From assembly GCA_035542775.1 (NCBI GenBank), contig DATKKX010000134.1, forward strand, positions 1-12,220: 12,220 bases of DNA, written 5' to 3'. Shown here one piece after another: positions 1-6,609 of the stretch. The notes below the pieces were generated by a model. The model was not told the origin of the DNA. It was given only the letters and a program-made list of their open reading frames with translations, and ran no database searches. The position numbers and the translations under genes are program-made. Each line of letters starts with the position of its first letter. The stretch's first letter is position 1. This stretch comes from DATKKX01 sp035542775. GTDB taxonomy: Bacteria > Planctomycetota > Phycisphaerae > UBA1845 > UTPLA1.

Positions 1-1786
1 CGTTGGCCTGGGCGCCGATGCCGGGGGTAAACGTATCGAATGTAACCACCGCCTGAACCGGCGTCATTGCCAATGTCGTACAGTTGTACAAATGGAAAGT
101 AATGCAGCGGGTGAACGGCACGCTGAAGCTGTTGCCGCGCATGTGGACATCGACCAGTATCTGGTTGGTGGCGGCCACCGTGACCAGGAACGAGCAATCG
201 TCGTTGACATTGCCGCAGCGGTCGGTGACCCGGACGATGATGCGGTGCACCCCGCCCGGGAAGGTGTAGCCAGGCACGGCCACGGTTTCGTCGATCGTGC
301 TGTTGTCGTCGAGATCGATGTCGTATACGACCGCAGGTGCCGGGTCGCAGTTGTCATTCACTGTTGGCGGCGTCCATGTTACTTCGGCCTCGCACGAACC
401 GGCCGGCGGGATCACATTCTGATTGCCGGGGCAGTCGGATAACTGCGGCGGCTTCGTATCGTGGAGGGTGATGCTCTGCGAGCAATTCGAGGAGTTGCCG
501 CAGCGATCGGTGGCCGTCCAGGTCCGTGTCAGGACATAGTCATCGGCGCAACTGCCGTCAGCGAGAACTTCGTTGTAGGCGATCTGGGGAGCCGGATCGC
601 AGTTGTCCGTCGCCGTCGGCGCGGCGGGCGGCGGAACCGCGTCACACTCCACGGTCACACTGCTCGGGCAACCGACCAGCACCGGCGAAATCGTGTCGCG
701 GACGGTGATGCTCTGCGAGCAATTCGAGGAGTTGCCGCAGCGATCGGTGGCCGTCCAGGTCCGTGTCAGGGCATAGTTGTCGGTGCAATTGCCGTCGGTA
801 CGGACCTCGTGGTACGCGATTTGTGGGGCCGGGTCACAGTTGTCCGTCGCTGTCGGCACGGCGGGTGGAGGCACCGCGTCGCACTCCACGGTCGCATCGT
901 TCGGGCAGCCGGCCAGCACCGGCGGTACATGGTCCGCCACGCTCAGGTTAATGGTTGCAGGCGTGACGGGCTCGCCGTCGAAGCTGCCTAACAACGTGGG
1001 CGGTGAATGCGGCCTCCACGTGATCAGGTCGGTTTCGTCGCAGACCTGCTGCAATGCGGTGAAAGTCAGGACCGCCATTCGCACGGTACCGTTGATCCCC
1101 GGGAATGGCGGACTCTGATCTCGCGTACCAACCGCGTAGTCAATCAGCCCCGGCGCTTGCGTACAATGCGGCAGCTCCGCGCCGGCGACCATCGAGCACT
1201 CGTACACCTCGGTGTCGAAGGGATTGTTCGGATCAAAAGGCCCGTCGGGGTCGCCGGACGGATCAGCACTGATGAGTTGCAGTTTGCTCTCGTCGTAATG
1301 CAGGAAGAACTGTCCGGCGACGATGCTCTCCTCAATGTCGTTCATCCAGATCTCGACGGTGACGTTCTGGCCGACGCTGTAGCACGAGTGATCGGCTACC
1401 AGCGTCAGCGAGGGGGGCAGGGGGCTGGTCATGTCGCGCTTGACGTCGCCGTGGGGTATGGTGCCACATGATCCCGCATCGGGCGTCGCACTACCGTCCC
1501 AGAGCTGCACGCCTGTCGGCTGCTCCTGCTCGAAAAGGATTTTCTTTTCACCAGTCCCTTCAGAGCCCTTCTGGGGCCCTTTCGACAGCGAGCATTCCTT
1601 CAGTGCCTGGTGCTCGGCGAGAGTTTCACCCGGAACGCGGGCTTGAATGCCATCAGAGGTGGATACACGCGCGGCGGACCCCGGCGCCGGTGACGCCGAG
1701 GGCTTGTCCGTACCGGCTGTTGCGGTCAGCACACTCAGGCACAAGAGTTGAAGCCCTACGAAATACAGCGTCTTTCTGGAATTCAT
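1..1786 (-). CDS. Secreted cohesin-like / HYR-repeat protein, C-terminus cut off by window edge
   Basis: The reading frame is open from an ATG at 1786 to the left edge (595 codons, no stop), so the C-terminus is missing. An AGGAG ribosome binding site lies 8 nt before the ATG. Residues 1-25 look like a Sec signal peptide (MNSRK followed by a hydrophobic stretch ending TATAG). Residues 26-120 are a low-complexity linker. Residues about 125-285 resemble the beta-sandwich of cohesin-like modules (SLTLVADHSCYSVGQNVTVE, later VRMAVLTFTA). Residues 284-362 and 363-441 are two near-identical HYR-type (hyalin repeat, Ig-like) modules, and 442-537 is a more diverged third one. Each has conserved cysteines and the signatures TATDNCDPAP and TWTATDRCGN. 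Residues 540-595 (VPFTRCITFHLYNC) start another domain. Such proteins are known in Planctomycetota and Bacteroidetes as secreted or surface proteins, where HYR modules are thought to act in adhesion or as spacers. No enzymatic motif is seen. A dockerin or PEP-CTERM tail could lie beyond the edge. Confidence 0.88.
   Translation of the reverse strand, partial: MNSRKTLYFVGLQLLCLSVLTATAGTDKPSASPAPGSAARVSTSDGIQARVPGETLAEHQALKECSLSKGPQKGSEGTGEKKILFEQEQPTGVQLWDGSATPDAGSCGTIPHGDVKRDMTSPLPPSLTLVADHSCYSVGQNVTVEIWMNDIEESIVAGQFFLHYDESKLQLISADPSGDPDGPFDPNNPFDTEVYECSMVAGAELPHCTQAPGLIDYAVGTRDQSPPFPGINGTVRMAVLTFTALQQVCDETDLITWRPHSPPTLLGSFDGEPVTPATINLSVADHVPPVLAGCPNDATVECDAVPPPAVPTATDNCDPAPQIAYHEVRTDGNCTDNYALTRTWTATDRCGNSSNCSQSITVRDTISPVLVGCPSSVTVECDAVPPPAAPTATDNCDPAPQIAYNEVLADGSCADDYVLTRTWTATDRCGNSSNCSQSITLHDTKPPQLSDCPGNQNVIPPAGSCEAEVTWTPPTVNDNCDPAPAVVYDIDLDDNSTIDETVAVPGYTFPGGVHRIIVRVTDRCGNVNDDCSFLVTVAATNQILVDVHMRGNSFSVPFTRCITFHLYNCTTLAMTPVQAVVTFDTFTPGIGAQAN
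467..940 (-). repeat. Two tandem 237-bp copies encoding HYR modules
   Basis: The units 467-703 and 704-940 are offset by exactly 237 bp (79 codons) and encode HYR modules 2 and 1 of the left-end secreted protein. The stretch 467-533 is identical base for base to 704-770 (67 bp), while the rest of the unit has drifted mostly at synonymous or conservative positions. This indicates a fairly recent in-frame duplication or continuing gene conversion. The third module (about 175-466) is clearly more diverged. Confidence 0.85.
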
Positions 1787-1981
1787 GGCTCTGGCTCCTG
1801 TCTGGCGGTTACGAACAACTCATTCGGACAATGCTCAATCTGTCCGAGCCAACAGATCGAGGCTCCAATCGGCCGGAACGGATGGAGTTTCCAGCCATAG
1901 TGAGCGAAGCCCATTTCTTTCGGGTCTCACGCCGATACATTGTGCCATTCGACAAGCAACCACACGGTCCAATACTGATCT

Positions 1982-2003
1982 ATGCCGGAGATATTTCCGG
2001 CAT
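1982..2003 (-). terminator. Hairpin overlapping the stop codon of the PEP-CTERM gene
   Basis: ATGCCGGA (1982-1989) and TCCGGCAT (1996-2003) form a perfect 8-bp stem with a 6-nt loop directly at the end of the PEP-CTERM gene; the stem reaches into its TAA stop (2005-2003). No T-run follows on the minus strand, so intrinsic termination is uncertain. It may instead protect the mRNA 3' end or separate expression of the PEP-CTERM gene from the HYR gene 217 bp downstream. Confidence 0.35.
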
Positions 2004-2626
2004 TACCGTCGCCAGCACACAATTACCATGGCGCTGAACATCAGCACGAAAGTGGCCGGTTCGGGGACGATCTCGATGCCGGCGGAACCGAGTGTTCCGG
2101 TGACGACCGTGCCGGCTTCCGAGCCGCCGAGCACGCGGGTGTCCAGGACATAGGGGGGCGGGCTACCGCCCGAGTCCGCTATGTCCACAATTGTCAAAGG
2201 CGTCATGGTCAGGGCCGTGAAGCGGAAGGTGGTCAACAAAGAGCCCACATCCGTTACCGTCACCGGCGACCCCAGGTTAGCGAAGGCCCGGTAGTAACCA
2301 TCGCCGTCCTGCGGCGGCACGACCTCGTTCAGGCCGTAGGGATCGTGCGCCGGAAAGACGGATGAAAGCAGCGGTACCGCGCCTGTCTGGCTGAGGCCGA
2401 TCAGGTGCAGGTACGTGGGGCTCCAGGTGAACACCACGTCTGCGGCACGGAAGAGCTGCGACTCACCCTGGTCGCACACGGCGTACAGCCCGATGTCAAC
2501 CTCGCCGCCGACGACGGCTGTCTGCGCGGCGGGCCGCCACTCGAGATTGATCAGCACCTCCCCCGCGGCTTGAGGCGGAGCGAGCCCTGCTGCCAGCAGG
2601 CCTGCTGCCCAGATCCATTTGAGCAT
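2003..2626 (-). CDS. PEP-CTERM-sorted secreted protein with cohesin-like domain
   Basis: The gene encodes 207 residues from an ATG at 2626, preceded by a very purine-rich AGGGGGGAGGGAAC that serves as ribosome binding site. Residues 1-22 form a signal peptide (MLKWIWAAGLLAAGLAPPQAAG). Residues about 23-170 form a beta-rich domain resembling cohesin-like modules of planctomycete secreted proteins (VLINLEWRPAAQTAVVGGEVDIGLYAV near the start, LTTFRFTALTMTP near the end). Residues about 187-207 are a PEP-CTERM sorting signal: a VPEP motif, a hydrophobic helix (TFVLMFSAMVIVCW) and a terminal RR. In known systems this tail is recognised by an exosortase (EpsH family), which must be encoded elsewhere because none is seen here. 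The protein is therefore expected outside the cytoplasm, in the envelope or exopolysaccharide. The next gene downstream on the same strand is another cohesin-like secreted protein. The specific function is unknown. Confidence 0.87.
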   Translation of the reverse strand: MLKWIWAAGLLAAGLAPPQAAGEVLINLEWRPAAQTAVVGGEVDIGLYAVCDQGESQLFRAADVVFTWSPTYLHLIGLSQTGAVPLLSSVFPAHDPYGLNEVVPPQDGDGYYRAFANLGSPVTVTDVGSLLTTFRFTALTMTPLTIVDIADSGGSPPPYVLDTRVLGGSEAGTVVTGTLGSAGIEIVPEPATFVLMFSAMVIVCWRR

Positions 2627-3272
2627 GTTCCCTCCCCCCTAATCGTGATTCATCTGGCTCTTCGACTCAGCGACGCAGTCAGCGCAGACTCGCTTTCCAC
2701 GAGTTGGGGCTTGCCTTTTTTCGAATATCCGCCGCCCCCGACACGCCCACTCCTCGGTGACCCCGGTCGGGGAAGCGACACGATTTGTTCGCCCCCCGAA
2801 TATGGCATCCGCTCGCCGTCTGAGAGCCCACGGCTACCCACACCGCCGCGGACACCACGTCGTGCTCGCCCTCGCGCAAACAAACAGGACGGACAGGGCT
2901 TCCCGAGATGGGCGAATGTCAGCCCGGACCGTCTCGGTAGAACTCACCGCACTGCGGAACTCTCCGGAAACAGGGGTCTCTCGGGAAGTCCCGCCGTCAG
3001 AACATCCGAAATCTGCAGAAGAAGGGCCCCTTGGTTCCCAATGGACCGCCTGCCCGGCGAGGCATGCTCTGCTTCGCCGAGCCACCGGGGCGGGCCAGCC
3101 TTCGCTCGCTACAACAAACCGGCTGGCCTGCCCTTCCATTCCGTGGAGAATCTCCCGTCCCCTTCCCCGGGGTCGCCCGTCTCCCGACCGTGCTCCCTCA
3201 CTTCTTCAGATCCCAAACGACGCCAAGCTCCCGACATCAGCACAATGCCACAAATATCCATTGTCGCTTTTT

Positions 3273-3313
3273 TTGACCAATTGGGTCAATGGGGTGTTTA
3301 CCCCAATTTGGGG
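3273..3313. repeat. Three adjacent short palindromes
   Basis: Three inverted repeats follow one another: TTGACC/GGTCAA (3273-3278 and 3284-3289, enclosing the perfect palindrome CCAATTGG), TGGGGT/ACCCCA (3290-3295 and 3300-3305, 4-nt loop) and CCCCAA/TTGGGG (3301-3306 and 3308-3313, 1-nt centre). The second and third share the CCCCA arm, so they are mutually exclusive folds. On the minus strand, TTGACC (3289-3284) stands 18 nt before GACAAT, a weak sigma-70-like arrangement. The role is unknown: operator cluster, promoter region or structured RNA are all possible. Confidence 0.5.
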
Positions 3314-3553
3314 GCATCACGACGGAATCTGTCTTTATCCCTTCGGCTTAGCCAATCACGAGCGCATGGGCGTCAACCGTGTTTTCTTGAGAACCGACCC
3401 TGCAAAAGACAGCAACCGGTGGGTTTGGCAAGATTGACTCGCTGCCTGCCTTATTTGACACTCCCAAATGGACAGTTTGGCCAGAAAACCGAGGACATTT
3501 CCACTGGCCGAAAGCCGCCGAAACGCCTGTGATACCCCCTCCCCCGAGACGCC

Positions 3554-3590
3554 GCCCCTCTCAAGCAGGTTCGGCTTGCTCCTCAGGGGC
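3554..3590 (-). terminator. Nested hairpin downstream of tRNA-Met
   Basis: On the minus strand, 26 nt after the tRNA 3' end, the arms GCCCCT/AGGGGC (3590-3585 with 3559-3554) enclose a second stem CAAGC/GCTTG (3578-3574 with 3566-3562). The position fits a transcription end or a processing structure for the tRNA transcript. There is no T-run after the stem, so factor-independent termination is not assured. Confidence 0.35.
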
Positions 3591-3615
3591 CCTGCCGTAC
3601 TGAAACTTGCTGAAC

Positions 3616-3688
3616 TAGCGGCGGTCGGACTTGAACCGACGACCCAGGGCTTATGAATCCCTTGCTCTGCCAACTGAGCTACGCCGCT
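3616..3688 (-). tRNA. tRNA-Met (anticodon CAT), elongator type
   Basis: The reverse complement folds as a 73-nt cloverleaf: acceptor arms AGCGGCG/CGCCGCT, TA at 8-9, D stem GCTC/GAGC with loop AGTTGGCA, anticodon loop TTCATAA, T arm GTCGG TTCAAGT CCGAC and discriminator A. CCA is not encoded. The A-U first acceptor pair and the absence of the three G-C pairs next to the anticodon loop argue against the initiator tRNA. The pair closing the anticodon loop is an A/G mismatch. A CAT anticodon could also belong to a lysidine-modified tRNA-Ile, which sequence reading alone cannot fully exclude. The gene stands alone. Upstream, at 3689-3896, there is no gene, only an AT-rich tract (acatatataaatag, about 3825-3838). 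Confidence 0.9.
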
Positions 3689-3896
3689 AACACTTTACAT
3701 GATAGAGCGTTCCCGTCGGGCCTTGCCATTGTTGCGGCACGGTTCGCACCCGGACGGTACTCGACGTTCCTCATACTGAGCCCGCCGGACCGCGAAGCCC
3801 GGACAGGGAATCTACCTACCTCAACACATATATAAATAGTCAAGCATAACGGGGGCCGTCTGTCAAATCTCGCGCTGTTTTCGGACCGCTCGGGGG

Positions 3897-5093
3897 TCAA
3901 CGGCCGGCGGTTGGGCCGGGGGTTTCGGCAGGTTGCGTTGAGGCGGAACGCTGGGCTTTCTTGTCGATGGATTTCTCGAGCGCCCCCTCCAGCTCGGAGC
4001 GCATCTTGTCCACATACTGGTCGACGAGTTGTTCGCGGTACTCGAGCACGTCCGGGGGAAGCTCGTCTGCGGTGAGCAGGAAATCCAGCGAGAAAGTACC
4101 GTCCTTGCTGGGCACGGTGATCCGGGCCACGTATGGCGAGCGGCGGGTCGGCGCCGCGGGCGCGGTGGTGGTGGGGCCGGCGAGGGCCTCGGAGAGGCCG
4201 ATGTAAATCCCGTCGCGGCGGATTTCATATTTCAAGCCGGTCTCGGCCGCGATGAGCTCCAGGGCCTGGCGGATTGAGCTTTGATCGAGCAGCAGGGTGT
4301 AGCTCTGGGCCGTGGCGTGAGGAAGCTTCAGCATGATGCCGGGCTCGAAGAAGACCAGCACGTCCGCCCGATCAGCCAGGTCGTTCAGGATTTTGGACAG
4401 TGGGGCGTTGGTGTAGCGAACGGAGATCCGCCGGGAGAGCATGTTGGCGATCTGGGCCTCATGCGTGCGGATGACGATTTCGTCGTTGTCGGGCAACCAG
4501 ACCCAGCCGAGCGAGTTGCAGGCCGTCTCCAGCATCTGCGCGATGGTGCCGTGGCCGGCGCGGTCGAGCTGTCGTTCGAGCATCTTAGGGGCATCGATCT
4601 TGGCGGTGAGGCGGTACTGGATCTTCATTTCGGCGAAGGCCTCGGGCGTGTAGGGCGTCTCCTGGCACCAGCGGAGCAACTTGAGGTCTTCCCAGGTAGC
4701 GCGGCGGTTGATTCGCTTGAGCGGCGGGCTGGCGACAACCAGGATATGGTTGTCGGCGACCTTGTAAGTCATGCCGAGCGGATTGAGGAGTTGCGGAAGG
4801 GCGGCGCGGAGCGTGAAGCCGGTCTCGATGGTCAGGTCCGCCACTTTGGTTTGGCGGCCCCAGGGCAGCAGCTCGGCGGCCTCGGCGTCGATGGCAATTC
4901 CCACGTGGGCGGCGGCGCCGATTTCCGCCAGGGCCTCCGGCACCGGTTTGTCGCTGACTGAAATCTTCTCCAGCTTGCGGTCCAGGGCCAGCTCGACGCC
5001 GCCGGCATCGGTCGGCGGCGGGCTGCCGGTTTGTGCCATGGCGACGGCACTGAAGATGAACAACAACACGCCCATTTTCGCGGCGGTTTTCAT
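3897..5093 (-). CDS. Exported protein with secretin/TonB short N-terminal (STN)-like repeats
   Basis: The gene encodes 398 residues from an ATG at 5093, with AAGG 7 nt upstream. Residues 1-20 form a Sec signal peptide (MKTAAKMGVLLFIFSAVAMA). Residues 41-121 (LEKISVSDKPVPEALAEIGA, later AALPQLLNPLGMTYKVADNHILVV) and 222-300 (ISVRYTNAPLSKILNDLADR, later IRQALELIAAETGLKYEIRR) both follow the beta-alpha-beta-beta-alpha-beta pattern of STN-like domains. Residues 158-210 may be a weaker middle copy. A Pro/Thr-rich linker (305-320) leads to a charged C-terminal segment, 345-380, with helical heptad-like character. STN domains occur at the N-termini of secretins and of TonB receptors, where they mediate periplasmic protein contacts including anti-sigma signalling. 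Here no barrel or secretin core follows, so the protein is a stand-alone periplasmic module. It is the last gene of the sigma/anti-sigma operon, which suggests that it senses or transmits an envelope signal to the anti-sigma factor. That role is inferred. Confidence 0.78.
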   Translation of the reverse strand: MKTAAKMGVLLFIFSAVAMAQTGSPPPTDAGGVELALDRKLEKISVSDKPVPEALAEIGAAAHVGIAIDAEAAELLPWGRQTKVADLTIETGFTLRAALPQLLNPLGMTYKVADNHILVVASPPLKRINRRATWEDLKLLRWCQETPYTPEAFAEMKIQYRLTAKIDAPKMLERQLDRAGHGTIAQMLETACNSLGWVWLPDNDEIVIRTHEAQIANMLSRRISVRYTNAPLSKILNDLADRADVLVFFEPGIMLKLPHATAQSYTLLLDQSSIRQALELIAAETGLKYEIRRDGIYIGLSEALAGPTTTAPAAPTRRSPYVARITVPSKDGTFSLDFLLTADELPPDVLEYREQLVDQYVDKMRSELEGALEKSIDKKAQRSASTQPAETPGPTAGR

Positions 5094-5173
5094 GATCGCG
5101 CCTTAATCCAACATCGCATCGTCACCTGGTTCGGCGGAGGTACTGCTTACAGAGCAGTGGCACGCTCGCCTCC
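5094..5173 (-). other. Intercistronic spacer with copy of the anti-sigma 3' end and a hairpin
   Basis: Positions 5110-5135 repeat positions 5181-5206 (22 of 26 bases identical, offset 71 bp). The second block encodes the last residues of the anti-sigma factor (GDDAMLY, stop), and the spacer copy reads GDDAMLD plus a stop in another frame. Between them ACTGCT/AGCAGT (5142-5147 and 5153-5158, 5-nt loop) forms a hairpin. A GGAGG directly after the anti-sigma stop can pair with CCTCC at 5140-5136 and extend that hairpin. A GTG 5 nt after this GGAGG would open a frame of only 13 codons, which I do not annotate as a gene. The spacer looks like the remains of a short tandem duplication. Confidence 0.6.
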
Positions 5174-5938
5174 TTAGTACAACATCGCGTCGTCACCCGT
5201 GTCGGCCTGCTGGGCCGCGGAAGAGTCTACGGCAATGACCAAGCCGCCTCCAGCCGCGGGCTGATCGGTGCCCGGCTCGGCCGGCGGCGGAGACTGGTCC
5301 GCGTAGCCGGCAGGCGGGGCCTGGTCGAAGGAGATTGCGACGAGGCCGCCGGTCTGCGGCACGTCCAGGGCCACGACGACCATCGGCGAGACCGGCATCA
5401 CTCGCGGCGAGGCAATCTCTCTGGCGGCCCCCGGCCACCAGACGGCGATTGCGATCGCCGCGGCTGCGGCCAGAGGCGCGCCCACCGACGCGACCCAGGT
5501 CGCTGCCCGGCGCCATCGTCGGCGCGCCGTCCGAATACCGACAACCTCTTTTCGGTCCGGCGAAGCATCGCCGACCGGGGTCGCGGCCGCATGCCGGATC
5601 GCCGCGGACACGCGGGCCTTGAACTGATCCCAGTCTACTTCCGGCATGGTCGGCAGCGACTCGCGGACCAGGTCGTCGACCGCGGCGTCTTTCTTTCGCT
5701 CCACATCCTGTGCCACGCGCCGGGCGATCCTGTCGGCGAGAGCCTGCCAGTCGACATCATGGTGAAGCGTCCGCCAGCCGGCCAGCAGGTTATGCAGACG
5801 CTCATACTGCCGGGCCAGCGCCGCGGTAGCGGGGTCCGCAGTCAACGCGCGATCGAGCCAGGCGCGCTCATCGGCGGCCAGCGTGCCGTCGTGCCGCTCG
5901 GCGATCAAGCGTTCAAGTTGTTCGGGCCCCGGATTCAT
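5174..5938 (-). CDS. Single-pass membrane anti-sigma factor, zinc-less
   Basis: The gene encodes 254 residues. Its ATG at 5938 directly follows the TGA stop of the sigma gene (TGA|ATG), so translation is probably coupled. Residues 1-60 are helical and resemble the N-terminal part of planctomycete anti-sigma factors (LERLIAERHDGTLAADERAW). The HxxxCxxC zinc signature of ZAS anti-sigma domains is absent and the protein has no cysteine. Two short similar helices follow (DVDWQALADRIARRV at 61-75 and EVDWDQFKARVSAAI at 100-114). A basic patch RTARRRWRR (136-144) precedes one membrane helix at about 146-168, so the N-terminus is predicted to be cytosolic. The extracytoplasmic part (169-254) is Pro/Ala/Gly-rich and ends GDDAMLY. 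The assignment rests on operon position and topology more than on a recognised domain. Confidence 0.78.
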   Translation of the reverse strand: MNPGPEQLERLIAERHDGTLAADERAWLDRALTADPATAALARQYERLHNLLAGWRTLHHDVDWQALADRIARRVAQDVERKKDAAVDDLVRESLPTMPEVDWDQFKARVSAAIRHAAATPVGDASPDRKEVVGIRTARRRWRRAATWVASVGAPLAAAAAIAIAVWWPGAAREIASPRVMPVSPMVVVALDVPQTGGLVAISFDQAPPAGYADQSPPPAEPGTDQPAAGGGLVIAVDSSAAQQADTGDDAMLY

Positions 5939-6556
5939 TCATTCCTCGATGTACTCGGCCAATGCCTGCTTAAGAGTCTTTCGAGCCTGAAAGACGTTCC
6001 ACTTGACCATTTCGACGCTGCAATCAAGTATTTCCGCGACCTCCTTCTGCGGAATCTGTTCGATCGCGAACAGGATCAGCGACAACCGTTGCTGCTCGGG
6101 CAGGGCTTCGATTGCCTTGGTGATGGCCTGCTCCAGTTCGGCGCGCTGCAGCGAATCGTCCGCGGAGCGTCGTGCCCGCGAGGAACGGTCGGCCATGCGG
6201 TCCTCGGCGCTGATTTCGTCGTCGTCCGTGGTGAGCGAGAGGTTCATCCGCCGCCCACGGCGGTAATTCAACGACAGGTTGCTGACGATCCGCATCAGCC
6301 ATGCGCCGAACCTTTCCGGTTCCTGCAGCGAGCTCAAAGATCGAAACGCCCGCACAAACGCCTCTTGACAGACGTCCATGGCGTCGTCGATGTTGCCCAA
6401 CAGCCGATAAGAGACGGCGACGGCCCGCCGCTGGTACTTCTCGATCAGCCGGTCGAAGGCGGTCAGATCCCCCCCGAGGCTGCGAGCGACGGCCTGGGCG
6501 TCGGCCCGTCGGGCTGCTTCCTCGTCCGTCTGGCTGTGGGCGGCAGCATCTGTCAT
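5939..6556 (-). CDS. ECF-type RNA polymerase sigma factor
   Basis: The gene encodes 205 residues, a usual length for the extracytoplasmic-function sigma-70 family. Region 2 spans about 32-102: the core-binding part contains NIDDAMDVCQEAFVRAFRSL, and ERFGAWLMRIVSNLSLNYRR covers the -10 recognition helices. A variable acidic and basic linker (105-138) leads to region 4 (142-203), with ALPEQQRLSLILFAIEQIPQ and the helix-turn-helix KEVAEILDCSVEMVKWNVFQ that reads the -35 element. It is the first gene of a minus-strand operon with its anti-sigma factor and an STN protein. The ATG at 6556 has no visible ribosome binding site; the preceding bases are instead the palindrome GTCTAGAC (6559-6566). Expression may therefore be weak or leaderless. 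Targets are unknown; self-regulation is usual in this family. Confidence 0.93.
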   Translation of the reverse strand: MTDAAAHSQTDEEAARRADAQAVARSLGGDLTAFDRLIEKYQRRAVAVSYRLLGNIDDAMDVCQEAFVRAFRSLSSLQEPERFGAWLMRIVSNLSLNYRRGRRMNLSLTTDDDEISAEDRMADRSSRARRSADDSLQRAELEQAITKAIEALPEQQRLSLILFAIEQIPQKEVAEILDCSVEMVKWNVFQARKTLKQALAEYIEE

Positions 6557-6609
6557 AAGTCTAGACAGCGCGGATGGCTGCGGGTTAGAGTGTCACTGTG
6601 GCAGCTTAC

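Larger units (their letters stand above)
2627..3615. other. Gene-free stretch of about 1 kb
   Basis: No reading frame here looks real. The long open frames on both strands are rich in Pro, Arg and Ser, lack ribosome binding sites and match no domain that I recognise. Readable structure is limited to the palindrome cluster at 3273-3313, the hairpin at 3554-3590 and small dyads such as CCCCGGTCGGGG near 2761 and a GGCCAG/CTGGCC pair between about 3479 and 3510. The stretch must include the promoter of the PEP-CTERM gene near 2640-2720 on the minus strand, but no convincing -35/-10 pair could be picked. Base composition becomes locally AT-richer around 3240-3480. Confidence 0.6.

Noticed and set aside
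467..940. Tandem repeats considered as a CRISPR or satellite array
   Set aside because: The unit is 237 bp, in frame, and encodes a complete HYR module; there are no short direct repeats with unique spacers.
461..991. Plus-strand open frame of 176 codons with internal repeats
   Set aside because: It is the antisense image of the HYR repeats; the minus frame shows HYR signatures, a signal peptide and a ribosome binding site.
3266..3289. T-run next to a hairpin considered as an intrinsic terminator
   Set aside because: The T-run precedes the stem on the plus strand and is an A-run after it on the minus strand, so the order is wrong for termination in either direction.
2757..3437. Plus-strand open frame of 226 codons
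   Set aside because: Composition is driven by high GC, no motif or initiation signal is seen, and it overlaps another equally long frame without reason to prefer either.
2405..3532. Plus-strand open frame of 375 codons across the gene-free interval
   Set aside because: Its 5' part is antisense to the PEP-CTERM gene, the rest is Pro/Arg/Ser-rich low-quality sequence, and there is no ribosome binding site or recognisable domain.
4281..4961. Plus-strand open frame of 226 codons opposite the STN gene
   Set aside because: The minus frame has a signal peptide, STN-like repeats and operon context; the plus frame has none of these.
5174..5938. Anti-sigma gene considered as a zinc-binding ZAS anti-sigma factor
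   Set aside because: The HxxxCxxC motif and all cysteines are missing; only topology and operon position support the anti-sigma role.
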